From positions 3,253,001 through 3,317,000 of the forward strand of contig JAUPFP010000028.1 of NCBI GenBank assembly GCA_036925085.1: 64,000 nt of DNA, written 5' to 3'. Below the pieces are notes generated by a model. It was not told the DNA's origin and ran no database searches. It saw only the letters and a program-made list of their open reading frames with translations. A program made the position numbers and the translations under genes. Positions 1 to 11,787 of the stretch are shown here, one piece after another. The stretch comes from Brachycybe producta. Lineage: Eukaryota > Arthropoda > Diplopoda > Playtdesmida > Andrognathidae. Positions within the stretch are counted from its first letter, which is position 1. Each line of letters starts with the position of its first letter.

Positions 1-1100
1 AAAAAAGACTTATCAAGTAAATCGCACACCTTTTATCCAATGTGCATCTTCTTAAGTAAATAATATATAAGAGGAGAGGAAAAGGGTACACGATATTTCC
101 ATTAAATATGTTCCATACAGATACACTTAAAATAGCATTTCATGTGGTGAAAACAGCTACACCCCCCCCCCCAACACCCTTAATACACACATTCTAAATT
201 CTAAATTACATCTCAGATAGAATTCCTCTTATTTTCAAAGTTCCAACCCCTTCCTTCCTTCCATCAAATTCAAACTCCTCAAACACCTTAAATCCCCCAC
301 CACCCCCACCCCCTTTATTACATATACATACATGTACTGTACATAGTAATTCTCATAAAAATATGTTATTTTTGAACAACAAAACTATTTTTGACAGATC
401 TCACACAAAAACAAAATCAAAACTTCTTAAATTACGTTAAAACAAAAGAAGTTTTTTTTTTTGGAATTATTTCCTATTCAAATTTCATTGAATAATGATA
501 ATAAAAGATTTCATCTTAAATTAGAAAATTCAAGAAGAAATCTTTTCAAGCAAATTGCTTAAATATAATTATGATTTCATTTTAAATAATGCAGTGTATA
601 GAAATGACAATGAGTTCTTTATTTATTCTATTGTGTTTTAAATTTTAAGGTGGTTTCCAAAGACAATCAGAAAAAGAAAGATTAAAAGAAAAAAAAGTAA
701 CTATGTATATTAATGACAATATACAATATTATAGATTTAACAAGAAACAATCATTAATCAAAAGAAAACTCTAATACGAAGTTCAGACAGAACCTTACAA
801 TTTACTACATGGGCACCAGAGGCCCATTATGTACAAGTGTTGTCTTAAGAAAAAAACTAATGCAATAATCAATAAATGATCATCGATTGCCAAACATTCA
901 ATTGAAAGGCTTAAGGTCCTCCCCCCACACGCAGAAAAAAAAAACGCATTGAAAAAGAAATTTCTCTAATTTGAATAAGAAAAGTCCAGTACAGAACAGT
1001 CCAGTTGAATGATGGCAATCAATGATCATTTATTGATTATTTTCTAAATTTAAGTATAAAGTAAACGTTAACTTTTCAGCTCTAGTAAAACAACAAGAAC
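1..1100. other. AT-rich stretch without a recognised gene
   Basis: I see only A/T-rich low-complexity DNA with short C runs (about 163-172 and 293-313). No frame of credible length or composition is present on either strand. Confidence 0.6.
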
Positions 1101-1124
1101 AACAGTAAGTAAAAATGTGTAAAG

Positions 1125-1465
1125 TCAGCGAAGCAATAGTCAGCGAAACGTTACTATACGATGCGAAGCGAAGAAACAGTATCGTTTTTGTTTCGCAAAA
1201 CATTTCGTTTTCGCATTTCGTTTCTTTTCTATACTTCACTATACGCAGAGAATGCAACGAATCGTTTTTTTTTTAAACAAAAACTAGTCAGAACCGTTTC
1301 ATTGTCTCGCAAAAAATAGAAAGCTGGGTTGTGATTTGGATGCGAAGTCCCTTTCGTTCAATAAGAAAGAATAAAATCCTATCGAAAATGAAGGTGTGCG
1401 AAGGGAAAAACTTTATTTTATCGCAGCGAAGAGTAACGAAGTGTAAACTTTTTGCTGCGAAACTA
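1125..1465. repeat. Cluster of GCGAAG / TTCGC motifs
   Basis: Variants of GCGAAG, GCGAAAC and the complement TTTCGC occur many times in about 340 bp, on both strands, in otherwise AT-rich DNA. The layout suggests a decayed palindromic transposon or degenerate short tandem array. I could not define its ends or a target duplication. Confidence 0.4.
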
Positions 1466-1496
1466 AAAAAACCTTACTAAACCAACCTTAACAAAA

Positions 1497-1870
1497 TTAG
1501 GCTCGGTTTATACTCCCTTTCTAAGTGGCAAAGCAGCCTGCAAAAGCTTCAAAAATGACGTTAGAGCTTCAGGTTTTTGCCTTGACCAGAGCATGAAGCT
1601 AGCTTTGAAATTGTTCAACTTTTCAAAACTTAGAAACCCAAAGCACCAATCATGAAACGGATACACAAATGGGGTGAACAAATCACACCTTTTTTGCTTC
1701 CAGAAGGGGAAGGGTTTCTATTGTTTTATAGGGTATAAAAGGTTAGAAAATATCGTAAACCTTGCAAGACGACATGTTTCTATAAACAAGCTAAGCTTTT
1801 GGGGAGCTAATTTTTAGGAGCTTCAAAGCTTGCATATCTTAGCAACGTTTGGAGTGTAAACCTACCCTTA
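1497..1870. mobile_element. Candidate MITE with about 20-bp inverted ends
   Basis: The left end TTAGGCTCGGTTTATACTCC matches the reverse complement of the right end (GGAGTGTAAACCTACCCTTA) at about 15 of 20 positions. The interior has no coding frame but repeats AGCTT-type motifs in both orientations. This is a non-autonomous DNA transposon by structure; the superfamily is not assigned. Confidence 0.45.
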
Positions 1871-3329
1871 GAATAGTAAAAATAATAAAACAAGAGTAAA
1901 AGTATTTTCAGGAAGATAATAATCCTTAAAAATATAACAATATAAAAAAACTACGTTAAATGTAAGAAAGTTTGGGGCGCATAAAGGGGTGCGCATCCTA
2001 ATGATTCCCACATGGTTGCCTAACCCTACATTTTGAATTTGAAAGACAGAAAGAAACTAGAAGAACAACTTAGTTCTTCTGAAAGACAAAGGATCAAAGT
2101 TGATGGGAGTGAGGCACCTGCCTCTGGCGCAAAGTACAAGGCCCGGAAATACGCGTGCTAAACTAGAACGGAAATACTAAGGGGAGCTAGTTTTTATTAC
2201 CAGGAACGCAAAGCTCATGACAGTGGTGCAGCAATATATGGGTGCAAAATAACTAGAATAATTATATTAATTGGGCGCCAGTATTATTCTTGCCTCCGGC
2301 AGAAAATGAACTACTTACGGCTCTGTTTCAAATTAATGTAAAAAGTACCGGTATATTTTTTTAACGATGTCGAAATGAAAATATTTTTAGCTAACTCAAT
2401 TATTTTTCTAGTTTTTAATTAACTTACAAATTCTTGTAGGAATATACATTCATCCACTATATTCTAGTTTCTAAACAACTTTTGATTTTGTTTTTTTCTT
2501 CACAAAGTTCCTTCTAAAACAAGAGATTCGTCCAAAATGCACAAATCTTTATATGACCTGTCTGTATTCAGCACATTCAAAATTTTACTTATGATCTCCA
2601 GCCTCAAAGAGCCAATGACATGCTCAAACTGGAACCACAAGCCGCAATTTCAACCTGACACCATTAAAATTCATAAATCAAATGGAAAAATGTGCACGCC
2701 GCCACCGCCCGCCATCATAGTAAAAATCTGTCTTTTATCAATTGTTTTATGTGTTTGCACGTTTATGAGATTAAGAAAACATTTGCGAGCAGAAAAATAA
2801 ATGGAAAATGTCAAACGTACATTTTAGATAGATAACAGATAAATAGAAATTGCAACGTTGTAAGTGAAAATTTCAAGTGGCATATACAAATAAAAAACAA
2901 TGTAAATTCATAAAAAAAAAAATGACTATGACGTGAATAAAAACATTTCTTCACGATGATGAATCACATAACGATTCAGAATGATCAAAAAAGGCCCAAA
3001 ATCATAGTGTTAATGTTTTAAGTTAAGGTCCTACGAAACGAAATGTCACATTAATGACACCCATTAAGAAAGAGGGAAAATGAGACCAATTTTTTTCATA
3101 AGAATTAGGTACTAAAATTAGATTTAATGCAAATAAATACAGTGGTAAATATGCGACCTAATAATGACTGCTACACATTATATGTTTACAGTAACTGTTA
3201 TCCCACTTTTTTCAACATTTTAAATATTTCAACCAAGTAAATAAATCAGTTTGTTTAAAAATTATACATTATTACAAAGGGCCTATCAAAATTACTATTT
3301 ATTAAAATTTAACTAAAATGATACAAGTT

Positions 3330-3330
<1 letters not shown>
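1871..3330. other. Unannotated AT-rich stretch
   Basis: No gene or clear repeat boundary is seen. Two CTAGTTTCTAAA-like motifs near 2408 and 2464 resemble arms of the dispersed palindrome family described at 46865. The 87-residue frame at 2537-2800 lacks any recognisable domain and is not called. Confidence 0.5.
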
Positions 3331-3422
<92 letters not shown>

Positions 3423-3536
3423 GTTGTTGTACTATTATTACTGCTATTATTATTATTATTGAAATAAAAATTAATTCAATATATATTATAAAGGTAAAAA
3501 TAAAACCATTTAAGTATATGCGAAAGAAATTTTATG

Positions 3537-3570
<34 letters not shown>
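3331..3570. repeat. (ATT)n microsatellites
   Basis: A long interrupted ATT array covers about 3331-3460 and a second pure array covers 3541-3570. They are separated by unrelated AT-rich sequence. Confidence 0.9.
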
Positions 3571-3571
<1 letters not shown>

Positions 3572-3996
3572 GATCTATTAGTATTAGTATTATTAAGAAT
3601 AATAATTACCATATGATTAGTCTAACTAGAAAAAAATAAATAAAAGGCCTGTGGTTAGGCATCGAGTTTCTTTCGGAATTAACTAAAAAATTACATCAAA
3701 AATGACAATAAAAAAATCTTTAAAATTCATCTAATTTCAACTACTGTCATTCGAAACACAATGAAATTTATGTCCATTAAATTAATGATTTTAGTTCGAA
3801 ATTCGACACAGACTAACAAAAACATGCTTACAAAAAAAAGTAACGTAACGAAATTCTAAATATGGTAATATTTAATTTGTTACTTTTACCATTTGATTGA
3901 CATTATAATTCCTTTATAGTGGTGTCACCAATGTTACATGCTATATTAATATATAACTAGTGGGGTAACCCGTCATAAATGACGGGAGCAAAATTC

Positions 3997-4139
3997 ACAG
4001 GCAATTGTGCCCAGCATTAGAATTTCTTTTCCTCCGCCCTTTTGTGACGTCAGATCAAGTAACAAACCAATTAGAAATTGATGACGTTCATAAAAGGGCT
4101 GAGCAAAAGAAATTCTAATGCTGGGCACAATTGCCCGTG
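3997..4139. mobile_element. Hairpin MITE (ACAGGCA family) inside composite copy A
   Basis: The left arm ACAGGCAATTGTGCCCAGCA pairs with the right arm ending TGCTGGGCACAATTGCCCGT. The core holds CCGCCCTTTTGTGACGTCA and CCAATTAGAAATTG. No 8-bp target duplication flanks it, unlike the stand-alone copies. It was therefore probably carried in with the composite. Confidence 0.75.
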
Positions 4140-4528
4140 ATAAACTGTAGTTTAATTTTGCTATTATTATCCCCTCCCCTTTTTATATTTGAAAGAGAAA
4201 AGGAGTTTTTCATTTTCTCTGGTGTGCGCATGCGCGTTGTTTGTTCCTTTTTTACTCATTTCATTTCAATTTCAGTCACCCCTCCCACTTTTTCTCCCTC
4301 CACGTTTCTCTCTCTCTCCCCTCCCTTCTACACTCTTTCCAACCTTTTCCCCTCTCCAATTTAATATCATGGGGTTCTTGGATGGGGAGTGTGCAACATA
4401 TAGTTGACCTTGAGAAAAAAAGCCGTTCATTTATTCATTTAAATTTATATAAATTCCGACGTGCTTCAAGGTTTTTGTCCTTGTTTGTACAGCATTAGAA
4501 CACAGACACACACACTCACAGACGGGGC

Positions 4529-4529
<1 letters not shown>

Positions 4530-4566
<37 letters not shown>

Positions 4567-4606
4567 GCCCCGTCTGTGACGGGGCTATATATATATATAT
4601 ATATAT
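4530..4606. repeat. (TA)n microsatellite with GCCCCGTC stem
   Basis: Two TA runs flank TTAAGCCCCGTCTGTGACGG. The same motif in inverse orientation lies just left of the first run, so the whole 4519-4586 segment can fold into a cruciform. Confidence 0.85.
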
Positions 4607-4609
4607 AAT

Positions 4610-5685
4610 AATTAACAATTGAATTAAAGTTGTATTGGTGAGCTTTAGAACAATACAAAAAGAAATGAGTTGCTGTTTTTTTCTCTCTTTTTTCTGAATG
4701 AAATGTGTTCAGTGTTCATTAAGATAGAAACAGAAGATATCCAATTTTGTGAAGCTAAAAAAGCCCAAACACTGGTCAACGTTACTGAAACAGTAATTAG
4801 GAAGTCCCACTGTTTATGAGATCAGATCAAGTCCAAAAGTTGTTTACACGTCAAACAGAATTTACAGACAATCTGCAGAAATGTAATAAACACTGAAAGG
4901 ACCACTTATTGCCACTGACAATTTCTATACTTTCACAACTTACGAAAAAGAAAAAGAAAGAGAAAGAAAACGGATTAGGAGAGGAGACATCATTAGAAAT
5001 ACCTGATGAAACAACCTCAACAACATTACTTGTCCAATGTACTAATATCACACAAATCCCATTATTCTCAATGGATAGATGAAACGCAAGCAACTTTTTC
5101 TACCAGATTAACATTCTTTGTTTGTACTAAAATACAGAGTGGCGCATAGGCGGCCTTAGGGGGTGTTGCAGTGTTGAAACCACAACACCTATTGTTCAGT
5201 TCGCAACAAGGTACACACTGTGGCTTGATTTTTGTATTACGCCTAGAATACAGAAAAATTAAAACTAAACTTCCAATTACGACTAGTACTATTTAGTACT
5301 ACTAGTTTGTATTTTTGTTGAGAAATCCTTATTTAAATGAAAATAATTGAACTTTTGTACTGTATGTGGCGTGATTGCCAAACGTAGCTATGCCACTGAT
5401 CTGTAGTATTTAGAAAAATAAGGTGAACCACTGACATAAACATTTTTTTTTCGAAGAGACCGGTGAAAAAAAAGTCTAACATTATTGTGTGTATAATTAT
5501 TGGCCGCAATGTTGATCTGTGAAGTGTATTGAAGCCAGTTTTTTTTTTGGTAAATAAAAGTCCATTATTATATATCAACTATTATGAAGTCGATGCAAAT
5601 ATAAGAGTCAAGTAGAAATATGAATTCCAATATTTAATTGGGTAAATACGATCTCTTGTTGCCACGGTTACATTACACAGATCAA

Positions 5686-5690
<5 letters not shown>
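4610..5690. other. Unannotated stretch
   Basis: AT-rich DNA with no supportable gene. Near 5137-5200 the sequence GTGGCGCATAGGCGGCC resembles the GTGGCGTAGCTA-type transposon ends seen at 39389 and 58798, but no partner end was found. Confidence 0.4.

Positions 5691-5691
<1 letters not shown>

Positions 5692-5756
<65 letters not shown>
5692..5756. repeat. (TA)n microsatellite
   Basis: About 65 bp of uninterrupted TA. It generates a meaningless poly-YI frame on the minus strand. Confidence 0.95.
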
Positions 5757-5758
<2 letters not shown>

Positions 5759-5873
5759 AATACGATGTTGCCACAGAAACACCAAAAAGAGTTGACAACA
5801 TGTCTTAATTTATTATAAACATACATGTATATATGGATAAAGAAATTTCACATAATAAACAAAATATTAGGAT

Positions 5874-5874
<1 letters not shown>

Positions 5875-5911
<37 letters not shown>
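5875..5911. repeat. (TC)n microsatellite
   Basis: A pure TC run of about 36 bp followed by TTTTAAGAG. Confidence 0.95.
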
Positions 5912-5916
<5 letters not shown>

Positions 5917-6069
5917 GAGAAATTGTACCCAGTTGAGGTGGAGGCTAGCTATTCGCTAATTCAATTTAAGAGTGCCAAGTGTGCCGGCACTTCATGCTGG
6001 AGACCAAATTATCATACTATTACGTACATGGGCGGGGCTGATAGAAAAAAAACTGACGGGGAGGAAAAA

Positions 6070-6525
6070 TTATTTTACTGGCCCTAAAGGATGTAAAAAA
6101 TCATGATTTATATTTTAAAAAGTCGGATTTTTTTAAAATTTAAATTGTGATTTAAATCAAGACTTAGAAAAAAACTATAATTTACATTAAAAATACAAAA
6201 TTTTAATATATATTTCATTTTACATGCACAACACAAACAATATGAAACGATTAAAAGTTTTAAGAAACGTGCCGTTTAATTGTTAACTTTTATAATTACA
6301 AATTATTAATTTAGAAATTTTCTAAAAAAACGTAATTATTTTCAAATTTAGCTTTAGTTTTCACTACTTAAGTAATCATTATCTTATTTTCCAGCTGACA
6401 ACATACTAACAAATAATTAAGTTTTCAATTTTTCTTAAAATTTTTAAAATAATAAAAAAGACTGATTTTTTATTTTTTTTATTATTAAGAAATCATTTGA
6501 TTTAAATCAATCCACCTTGTTTCAA
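6070..6525. mobile_element. Candidate hAT-like MITE rich in GATTTAAATC
   Basis: The right end (about 6488-6520, ATTTGATTTAAATCAATCCA then CCTTG) and the left segment (AAAGGATG, then AAAAAATCATGATT) are roughly inverted. GATTTAAATC-type motifs recur inside. TIRs rich in GATTTAAATC are common among animal hAT MITEs. The ends are eroded and no duplication was confirmed. A second similar tract lies at 37300-37670. Confidence 0.4.
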
Positions 6526-6539
6526 AGTTGTAATTGGGT

Positions 6540-6935
6540 TTATGCATGCACACAACAAATGGGCCGTTTTTTGCTATTTTGTACTAATATCAAGCGAGCG
6601 TAGCGAATAAAACAATTGTTTAAAAAGTGCGCAAAGTCTGCAAAATTACTTTCTTTTCACAAATATTTTCCTAATTTCTTTTCTTTGCAAAAAAAAAAAT
6701 GTGTCATTTTACTCTTGTTATCAAACCTACTGTAATTTGTCGTTTTAGAGAAAATGTAATGATGAAGAAACGCGATAAAAATTTAAAAGTTGCACAGGAA
6801 CATGCCGCTTTTTAAAACGTTCCTGTTTATTCTATCCCTATAACGAAAAATTCCATCCATCAAACTAAGCTAGCTGCCCATAGAAAAAATGCCCGATTGC
6901 TCAACAGGCCAGTCCTCGTTTGATCACCTTTATAT
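6540..6935 (+). repeat. Dispersed repeat R1, copy 1
   Basis: The segment shares ordered motifs with 15525-15830 and 56640-56910. These are TTGCTATTTTG plus ACTAATAT, a T-rich middle with TTATTTTACT-like words, and a 3' block containing CATCAAACTAAGC, GCCCAT, AATGCCCGAT and CAGTCC. Three diverged copies establish it as an interspersed repeat. I found no ends or coding frame. Confidence 0.5.
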
Positions 6936-6999
6936 AAGTATTGATAGCCTCCACCTCCAATCCTCGTCGTCGTTTAGAGATGAAATCATTTGAAATAGA

Positions 7000-7920
7000 A
7001 CAACACACCCTCATTAAAAAAAACCCTTTATAAAAACTAAATAATCCAGATTTAGTTGAATATTTTCCAATTAATTTTTATCCACCACAATTGAAGAAAA
7101 TAATTCCCATAATTAAAAGACATTTTATAGTTCTTGAATATTTAATTGCATTAGGAAACCAACAACAAAAAAATATATAAACCTTGACTAAATATACAAA
7201 ACACAACTAAAATACAGAAACATGAACCAGAAGTAGAAATAAAAAGCTCACTAATAATTGGATTCTTAAAAAAATCGATTGAAACTTTCGTTTGCAATTT
7301 GTATTTTTCATCGCGTCGCTTTTTTTCTTTCTTCTTTCTTTTCTAAACAATTGTAAAAATCTTGAGAACAGAAGAAAAAAACTATATATATATTAGTGGA
7401 AACAAACAGTGGAAATACATTATTGTTTGCTTTTGGGCAGAAGAAGAAAAAAATCGAATCAGGTGCATCTAGCATGAGATTTATTTGCAAGAAGAAAAAA
7501 GTTCCTTTTACATCTTGCGTTCGTAACCATAGCAACCAATATAATAATGAGACTAACCCTTATATGTACAGTAGTCACACATGTAACAAAACTTATTTTT
7601 TGTTAACACCCAAAACCAATAATAATATCTTTTACATCCTCTTTTCCCTTTTATTTTATTTTCAAAAATATTCATTCTACTGTCTGTTATCAGTATTAAG
7701 TTCTATAAAACTGGATACATACGAGCAATTCTGGCTTGTCAATCCTGACCTGTTAATCCAGAATTTACTCTTAAAATTGTAACGTTCAAATTCATTTCTC
7801 TGTCTATTTTCTAGAGGTTTTTTTATTAAATTGTATGTAGAGAGGGCGCCACGAGCTCGTGTTCCCATCATTGGACGCATTATTATTTGAAGAAATGCTT
7901 ATGTTCCCACGTTCTAAAGC
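7000..7920. other. Unannotated AT-rich stretch
   Basis: No gene recognised. The longest frame (7396-7782, plus) has a low-complexity translation and no domain. GGCTTGTCAAT near 7734 resembles words in the 8225-8825 repeat. Confidence 0.5.
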
Positions 7921-7930
7921 TGAACTGAAC

Positions 7931-8140
7931 ACTGGCAGTTAGAAATCGGAGAGAACTTCAGTTGGCTCCGCCCTTTTTATGACGACCGGCAACTTCTAAT
8001 TGGTTTGTTGTGTGGTTCGACGTTGAAAAGGGCGGAGCATGTGACGTCAGTCTACATAACCAACCAATTAAAAGTTGCGTTCGTAATAGCAAGCTTGGGC
8101 GGAGCCAACTGAAGTTCTCTCCGATTTCTAACTGCCTGTG
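7931..8140. mobile_element. Hairpin MITE (ACAGGCA family), beta-type arms, 8-bp TSD
   Basis: Both arms carry (AC)TGGCAGTTAGAAATCGGA, then GAGAACTTCAGTTGGCTCC. The core has CCGCCC, CCGGCAACTTCTAATTGGT and GTGACGTCA. It is flanked by AACTGAAC (7923-7930) and AACTAAAC (8141-8148), an 8-bp duplication with one mismatch. No coding capacity. The arms match almost perfectly although the loop sides have diverged. Confidence 0.85.
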
Positions 8141-8148
8141 AACTAAAC

Positions 8149-8215
8149 TGAATAGAACTTCATGATATGTGGCATACCATGAAGTTGTATTCAGTTCAAT
8201 TCAAAAATTTGAGTA
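8149..8215. repeat. Perfect-stem hairpin around TGTGGCATACC
   Basis: TGAATAGAACTTCATGATAT pairs with ATACCATGAAGTTGTATTCA across a loop of about 7 bases. The motif AACTGAAC/AACTAAAC at the neighbouring MITE's duplication belongs to the same sequence, so the MITE probably inserted into one arm of this hairpin. Confidence 0.6.
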
Positions 8216-8224
8216 GATTTTAGG

Positions 8225-8825
8225 CCGAGTAGAAATCATTTCGAGCCAAGATTGAAGAGCAATAAAACTTGGATTGAATTAAAATCAACCAGAAACACGA
8301 TCAATTTTTGGATTGGAAAGCCAATTTTTATGTCTGTAGCCATGGTACAACAATCAAATCTGGCTTGTCAATATTGAATTGTCTCTCAAATTGCTATATA
8401 ACTTGAAGCCATTTCCTTTTTAACCAATTGCTCTTATGTCCATCACTGCCAGCAAGCACTGCCAATTTGAGCAAATGCATCTTTCCATGTTCTAATCGCC
8501 GCCTAGCTTCCTTCAGTAAAGATTTCTGATTGATAAAATCATTTCGAGCTAAAATTGAAGAGCAATAATACTTGGAATAAATTAACAAAATCCACCAGAT
8601 ACACGATCAATTTCTGAATTGAATAGCCAATTTTGATCATCTGTAGCCATGGTAGAATCAATTAATTCTGGCTTGTCAATATTGGATTGTCTCTCAAATC
8701 GCAATAAAACTTGGATAGAATTAATAAAATCCACTACAAACAAACAAACAATTAATTTTTGGCATTGAAAAATCACGATTGACAAGCCAGAATTGATCGA
8801 CTGTACCTAGCTTAAGAGAAAATCG
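8225..8825. repeat. Three diverged units of an approximately 200-bp repeat
   Basis: The words ATCATTTCGAGC, TTGAAGAGCAATAA, AAACTTGGAT, CACGATCAATTT, GTAGCCATGGTA, CTGGCTTGTCAATATTG and GTCTCTCAAAT recur in order about three times. The last unit is partly inverted (GACAAGCCAGAATT). A single related piece lies at 40530-40590. The 64- and 67-residue frames here are artefacts. Confidence 0.65.
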
Positions 8826-10980
8826 AAAATTGTATTTTTTTTTTGAAAATATTTCTCAAAATCAGTACGGATACTTCCACTTTATTAAATATGACACTAA
8901 AGTGGCACCAGGCAATGAAATGATGCTTGAAAGAATGTGATTGACATACTTGAAGCACCTACAAATGCTCATAAACTGCAGACTTTCTCCTTGATGATGA
9001 TGATGATGATAATGTAACCGCAAATAACCCAACCAACCTTTTTACTTTTAGTCTCAAATGGTGCCGAAATTTTCTTCTTTTTTGCCTCCCCCCCCCCTCC
9101 CAACAACTTTTCTTTCAACTTATCTCTCAACTCTTGATTAAAATTCCAAACCATGCAATGCTCCTCTTCATTATTCTCGCAAATAACAAACAAAAGCAAA
9201 AGCAAATCATGTAGAAGAAGAAGAAGATGAAAATGAACAAAAAAAAAAATACATTATGGTTCAAAAGTTTAAGCTTTAAAAAGATTTTTGGAAATTTTTT
9301 TTTACCTTTCAACACAAAGTTACTGGTTGAATTATTTAAATAAGCTTCATTACAGCCCTTTTCAAATATTTCTGTGAATTTAGTCTTTTGGAACTTGGTA
9401 AATTAGCAGATGTACCCTTATTAAGGTGGATTTTCGTGCGCGCTGTGTGTTTCCCCCCCCCCCCCCCCCCACCCCCCTTTCGTCCCGGCCATGATCTACA
9501 TGTATATGGTGCTGTACGCCACTGCTTTTTGCTGTGTCACAAGACCACGTGTGATCAACACACTTCCCCGCCACAGCTCCAACAAAAATCGTTTTCATGT
9601 TTTATTTGCTTTTTGTACTGTAAATTTCGATGTGGGGGCTCTCTATATACTGTATAGTTAACAACTTGTGTGTTTGCATGATGATAAATATCTCACGATA
9701 AACCTTTGTATATTCAACCTCAGAATGTCTTAACAATCTAAACAATTTTGTATAAAAATTTACTTTTGATATGACTGTAATATTGAATCATAGACAGGTC
9801 GACGTCTAAAACCAAGTGTTCAAAAATCTCTTGTACAGTTTTAAGAGCTTAGATACACGTCCTCCATCTTGTTGTTTTGAGCAGACGACAATGAAACCTA
9901 TGAGTGTTACTAAAATTTCAAGAAATAGTCTCACAATCGCTCAATTAAGATACATTAAAGTGCAAAATGCAATAGAAAGTATTGTTCATTAAATCGTCGC
10001 TTTATAGAAATTTTAAAAAAGGCTCGTCTATTTTTTTTAATAACGTTTAAAATCGTAAGTTTTTAACGCCATGTTAAATTCCATAGGCCCAAAAACCGTC
10101 CCATAAAAGTTTGAAGAACTCTCGTTAAAACGATTTAGAGCAATAACAAAAAAAATCAGCACGTGCTTTAATGTATTGGCTTCACGCTGATTCCTTTTTT
10201 ATGAGCTTAGCACTTGAAATTATTTTTCTATTCATTTTTATGTGACTTCATACTGGGAAAAAAGCTGTTCAAAAACCATTTTTATGCCAAAAACGATCGC
10301 AGCGCCTACATTTGGAGAAATGTTGTATTAAACACTGTATCTAGGCTATTAGAATGATCCATATTTGCTTCTTTTCTTCCGTGAAGATTTGCAACTTTTC
10401 CCAATCAACTTTTCAATCATAAAAAATCTTTATAAAGTATAAGCACCTCAAACTTAATTAAAATGCTTCTTCCATCCATAAATATTGTAAATACAGATAA
10501 AAAAAAGCAATCTCAAATAATCTAACACAAAGAAAGAATTGTTTATAAATTCATGGTCCCTGTTGGCATTTTGCTAATGTAGTCTTCTTATCAGTCTATC
10601 ATAAAGATAAGTATATACATCGAAGACTAAGCATGATGGATGCGCGTTCAGTTAATAAGCGGTTTTGAAGCCACTCCAAAAGTCTGCTACGTATGCTGCT
10701 GCTGCTGCATTGTTCACGTTTCAATTTCACTAAATGATCAACAACTAAATTATTCAGTGAACAATAACAGCTGACCATGTGAACAGCTAGACATGAAAGG
10801 CGGCCTCATACATGGCAAGCTTACAAGAGTAGATTCAAAAACACTTCCAAACTGAACACGTCACCCCCAACAACGAAATAAGCCAAATTATCAGGACATA
10901 AAAATATTAATTATTTATTTACTGAAGAAGTTTCCTAGTTTGGTTATTTTAATGAGTTTCATTACTATCTATTCTGATTA
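8826..10980. other. Unannotated stretch
   Basis: AT-rich DNA with a GATGAT array (8994-9012), a C homopolymer of about 20 (9452-9471) and a GCTGCTGCTGC run (10696-10708). No frame resembles a known protein. Confidence 0.55.
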
Positions 10981-10988
10981 TTTTCTTT

Positions 10989-11783
10989 TGTGACGAGGCT
11001 GGCCCTTTGGTGCCCCCATTTCGGCTTCTTTGCTGAGCCGGGGGTGCCGGTGCCGACTCTGTTGTCGGTGGGCCAGCCGGGGTTGCTGATTTTACCGCTC
11101 GCGACATCTATTGTACGACCAATTCAATCACTCTTGTAAGTCCACAAAGACTTTATGCTCTCGGGAATCTTCGGTATGGAGCGTGACGATACCGGTGGCA
11201 CTACTATTGTCCTCTCCAGTTCCTTGGAAGATCCAAGCAGAGGGACTCAGACTGTGTCCAAGGACCTCTGTTGGTAGCCCCTGGATTTTTAGGGCTTGGA
11301 ACTCCTTAGCGGACACAACACTTACAAAAGTTTATGTAAATAAAATATCAAACTCTTTATATTTTTACTTTGTATGCTTTACATTGTTGTATACACTTTT
11401 ACATTGAACTCTTTTGGTTTGGTCAGAGCTGTACACTCTTGCAGCTCTGCCCAACTCTGTCTTCTTCAATCCTCTATCTCGAACTGTCCTCACACATAAG
11501 TTTCACGGCACACTTGTTCGGTCTCCTGGGAGGGGCAACTGTCAGCTCAGGGCTCAATGATTGACCAACTGGGCCAATCATTGCCCTGGGCTGGGGATAT
11601 TACCTTAGAAAGAAAGGTATTTCTGGGACTCTGTTCCCATTTCTCACGATCCGACTGGGTTCCACAAATTCACACAGAATTTGGGCCACCCAAGTCTGAA
11701 CATCTGTGCACCAAGGGGTGCCATGCTGACAGATAGGAATTTCTGCAGGATGTTCCACCATTCTGTTGCTACAGGGTGTCACA
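10989..11783 (+). mobile_element. Solo LTR, copy 1 (795 bp)
   Basis: It starts TGTGACGAGGCTGGCCC and ends GGGTGTCACA, giving inverted TGTGAC...GTCACA ends. It is flanked by CTTT at 10985-10988 and 11784-11787, a 4-bp target duplication. AATAAA lies at 11339-11344. It is more GC-rich than its surroundings. A second copy in opposite orientation is at 53063-53937. The distal two thirds align well (GGGCTCAATGA, CAACTGGGCCAATCATTGCC, GGGCCACCCAAGTCTG), while the proximal part matches only in about the first 20 bases. No internal retrotransposon sequence follows, so it is a solo LTR left by LTR-LTR recombination. Confidence 0.85.
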
Positions 11784-11787
11784 CTTT

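Larger units (their letters stand above)
3957..4606 (+). mobile_element. Composite CTAG...(TA)n element, copy A
   Basis: The copy starts CTAGTGGGGTAACCCGTCAT, which forms a short palindrome (CCCGTC ATAA ATGACGGG). It then carries an intact hairpin MITE (about 3997-4139), then a pyrimidine-rich middle containing the palindrome TGCGCATGCGCG, and a 3' segment including ATGGGGTTCTTGGATGGG and AAATTCCGACGTGCTTC. It ends in TA repeats bracketed by a GCCCCGTC ... GACGGGGC stem. It has no coding capacity; frames of 72-85 residues here only translate CT-rich DNA. A 5' stem plus a terminal microsatellite is compatible with a Helentron-associated (HINE/DINE-like) element, but I see no Helitron 3' CTRR end, so the class is open. 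Confidence 0.75.

Noticed and set aside
4131-4498. Related frames of 60-100 residues at 4.2, 13.6, 45.7 and 61.5 kb that look like a conserved protein
   Set aside because: They are the same pyrimidine-rich body of the composite element. Conservation reflects repeat copies, several different frames are open equally, and the reading frames break between copies.
7396-7782. 128-residue open frame on the plus strand
   Set aside because: AT-rich, compositionally ordinary for the background, no domain and no neighbour evidence.
11111-11407. 98-residue plus-strand frame with higher GC
   Set aside because: It lies wholly inside a solo LTR with defined ends and target duplication, and the second LTR copy does not keep the frame open.
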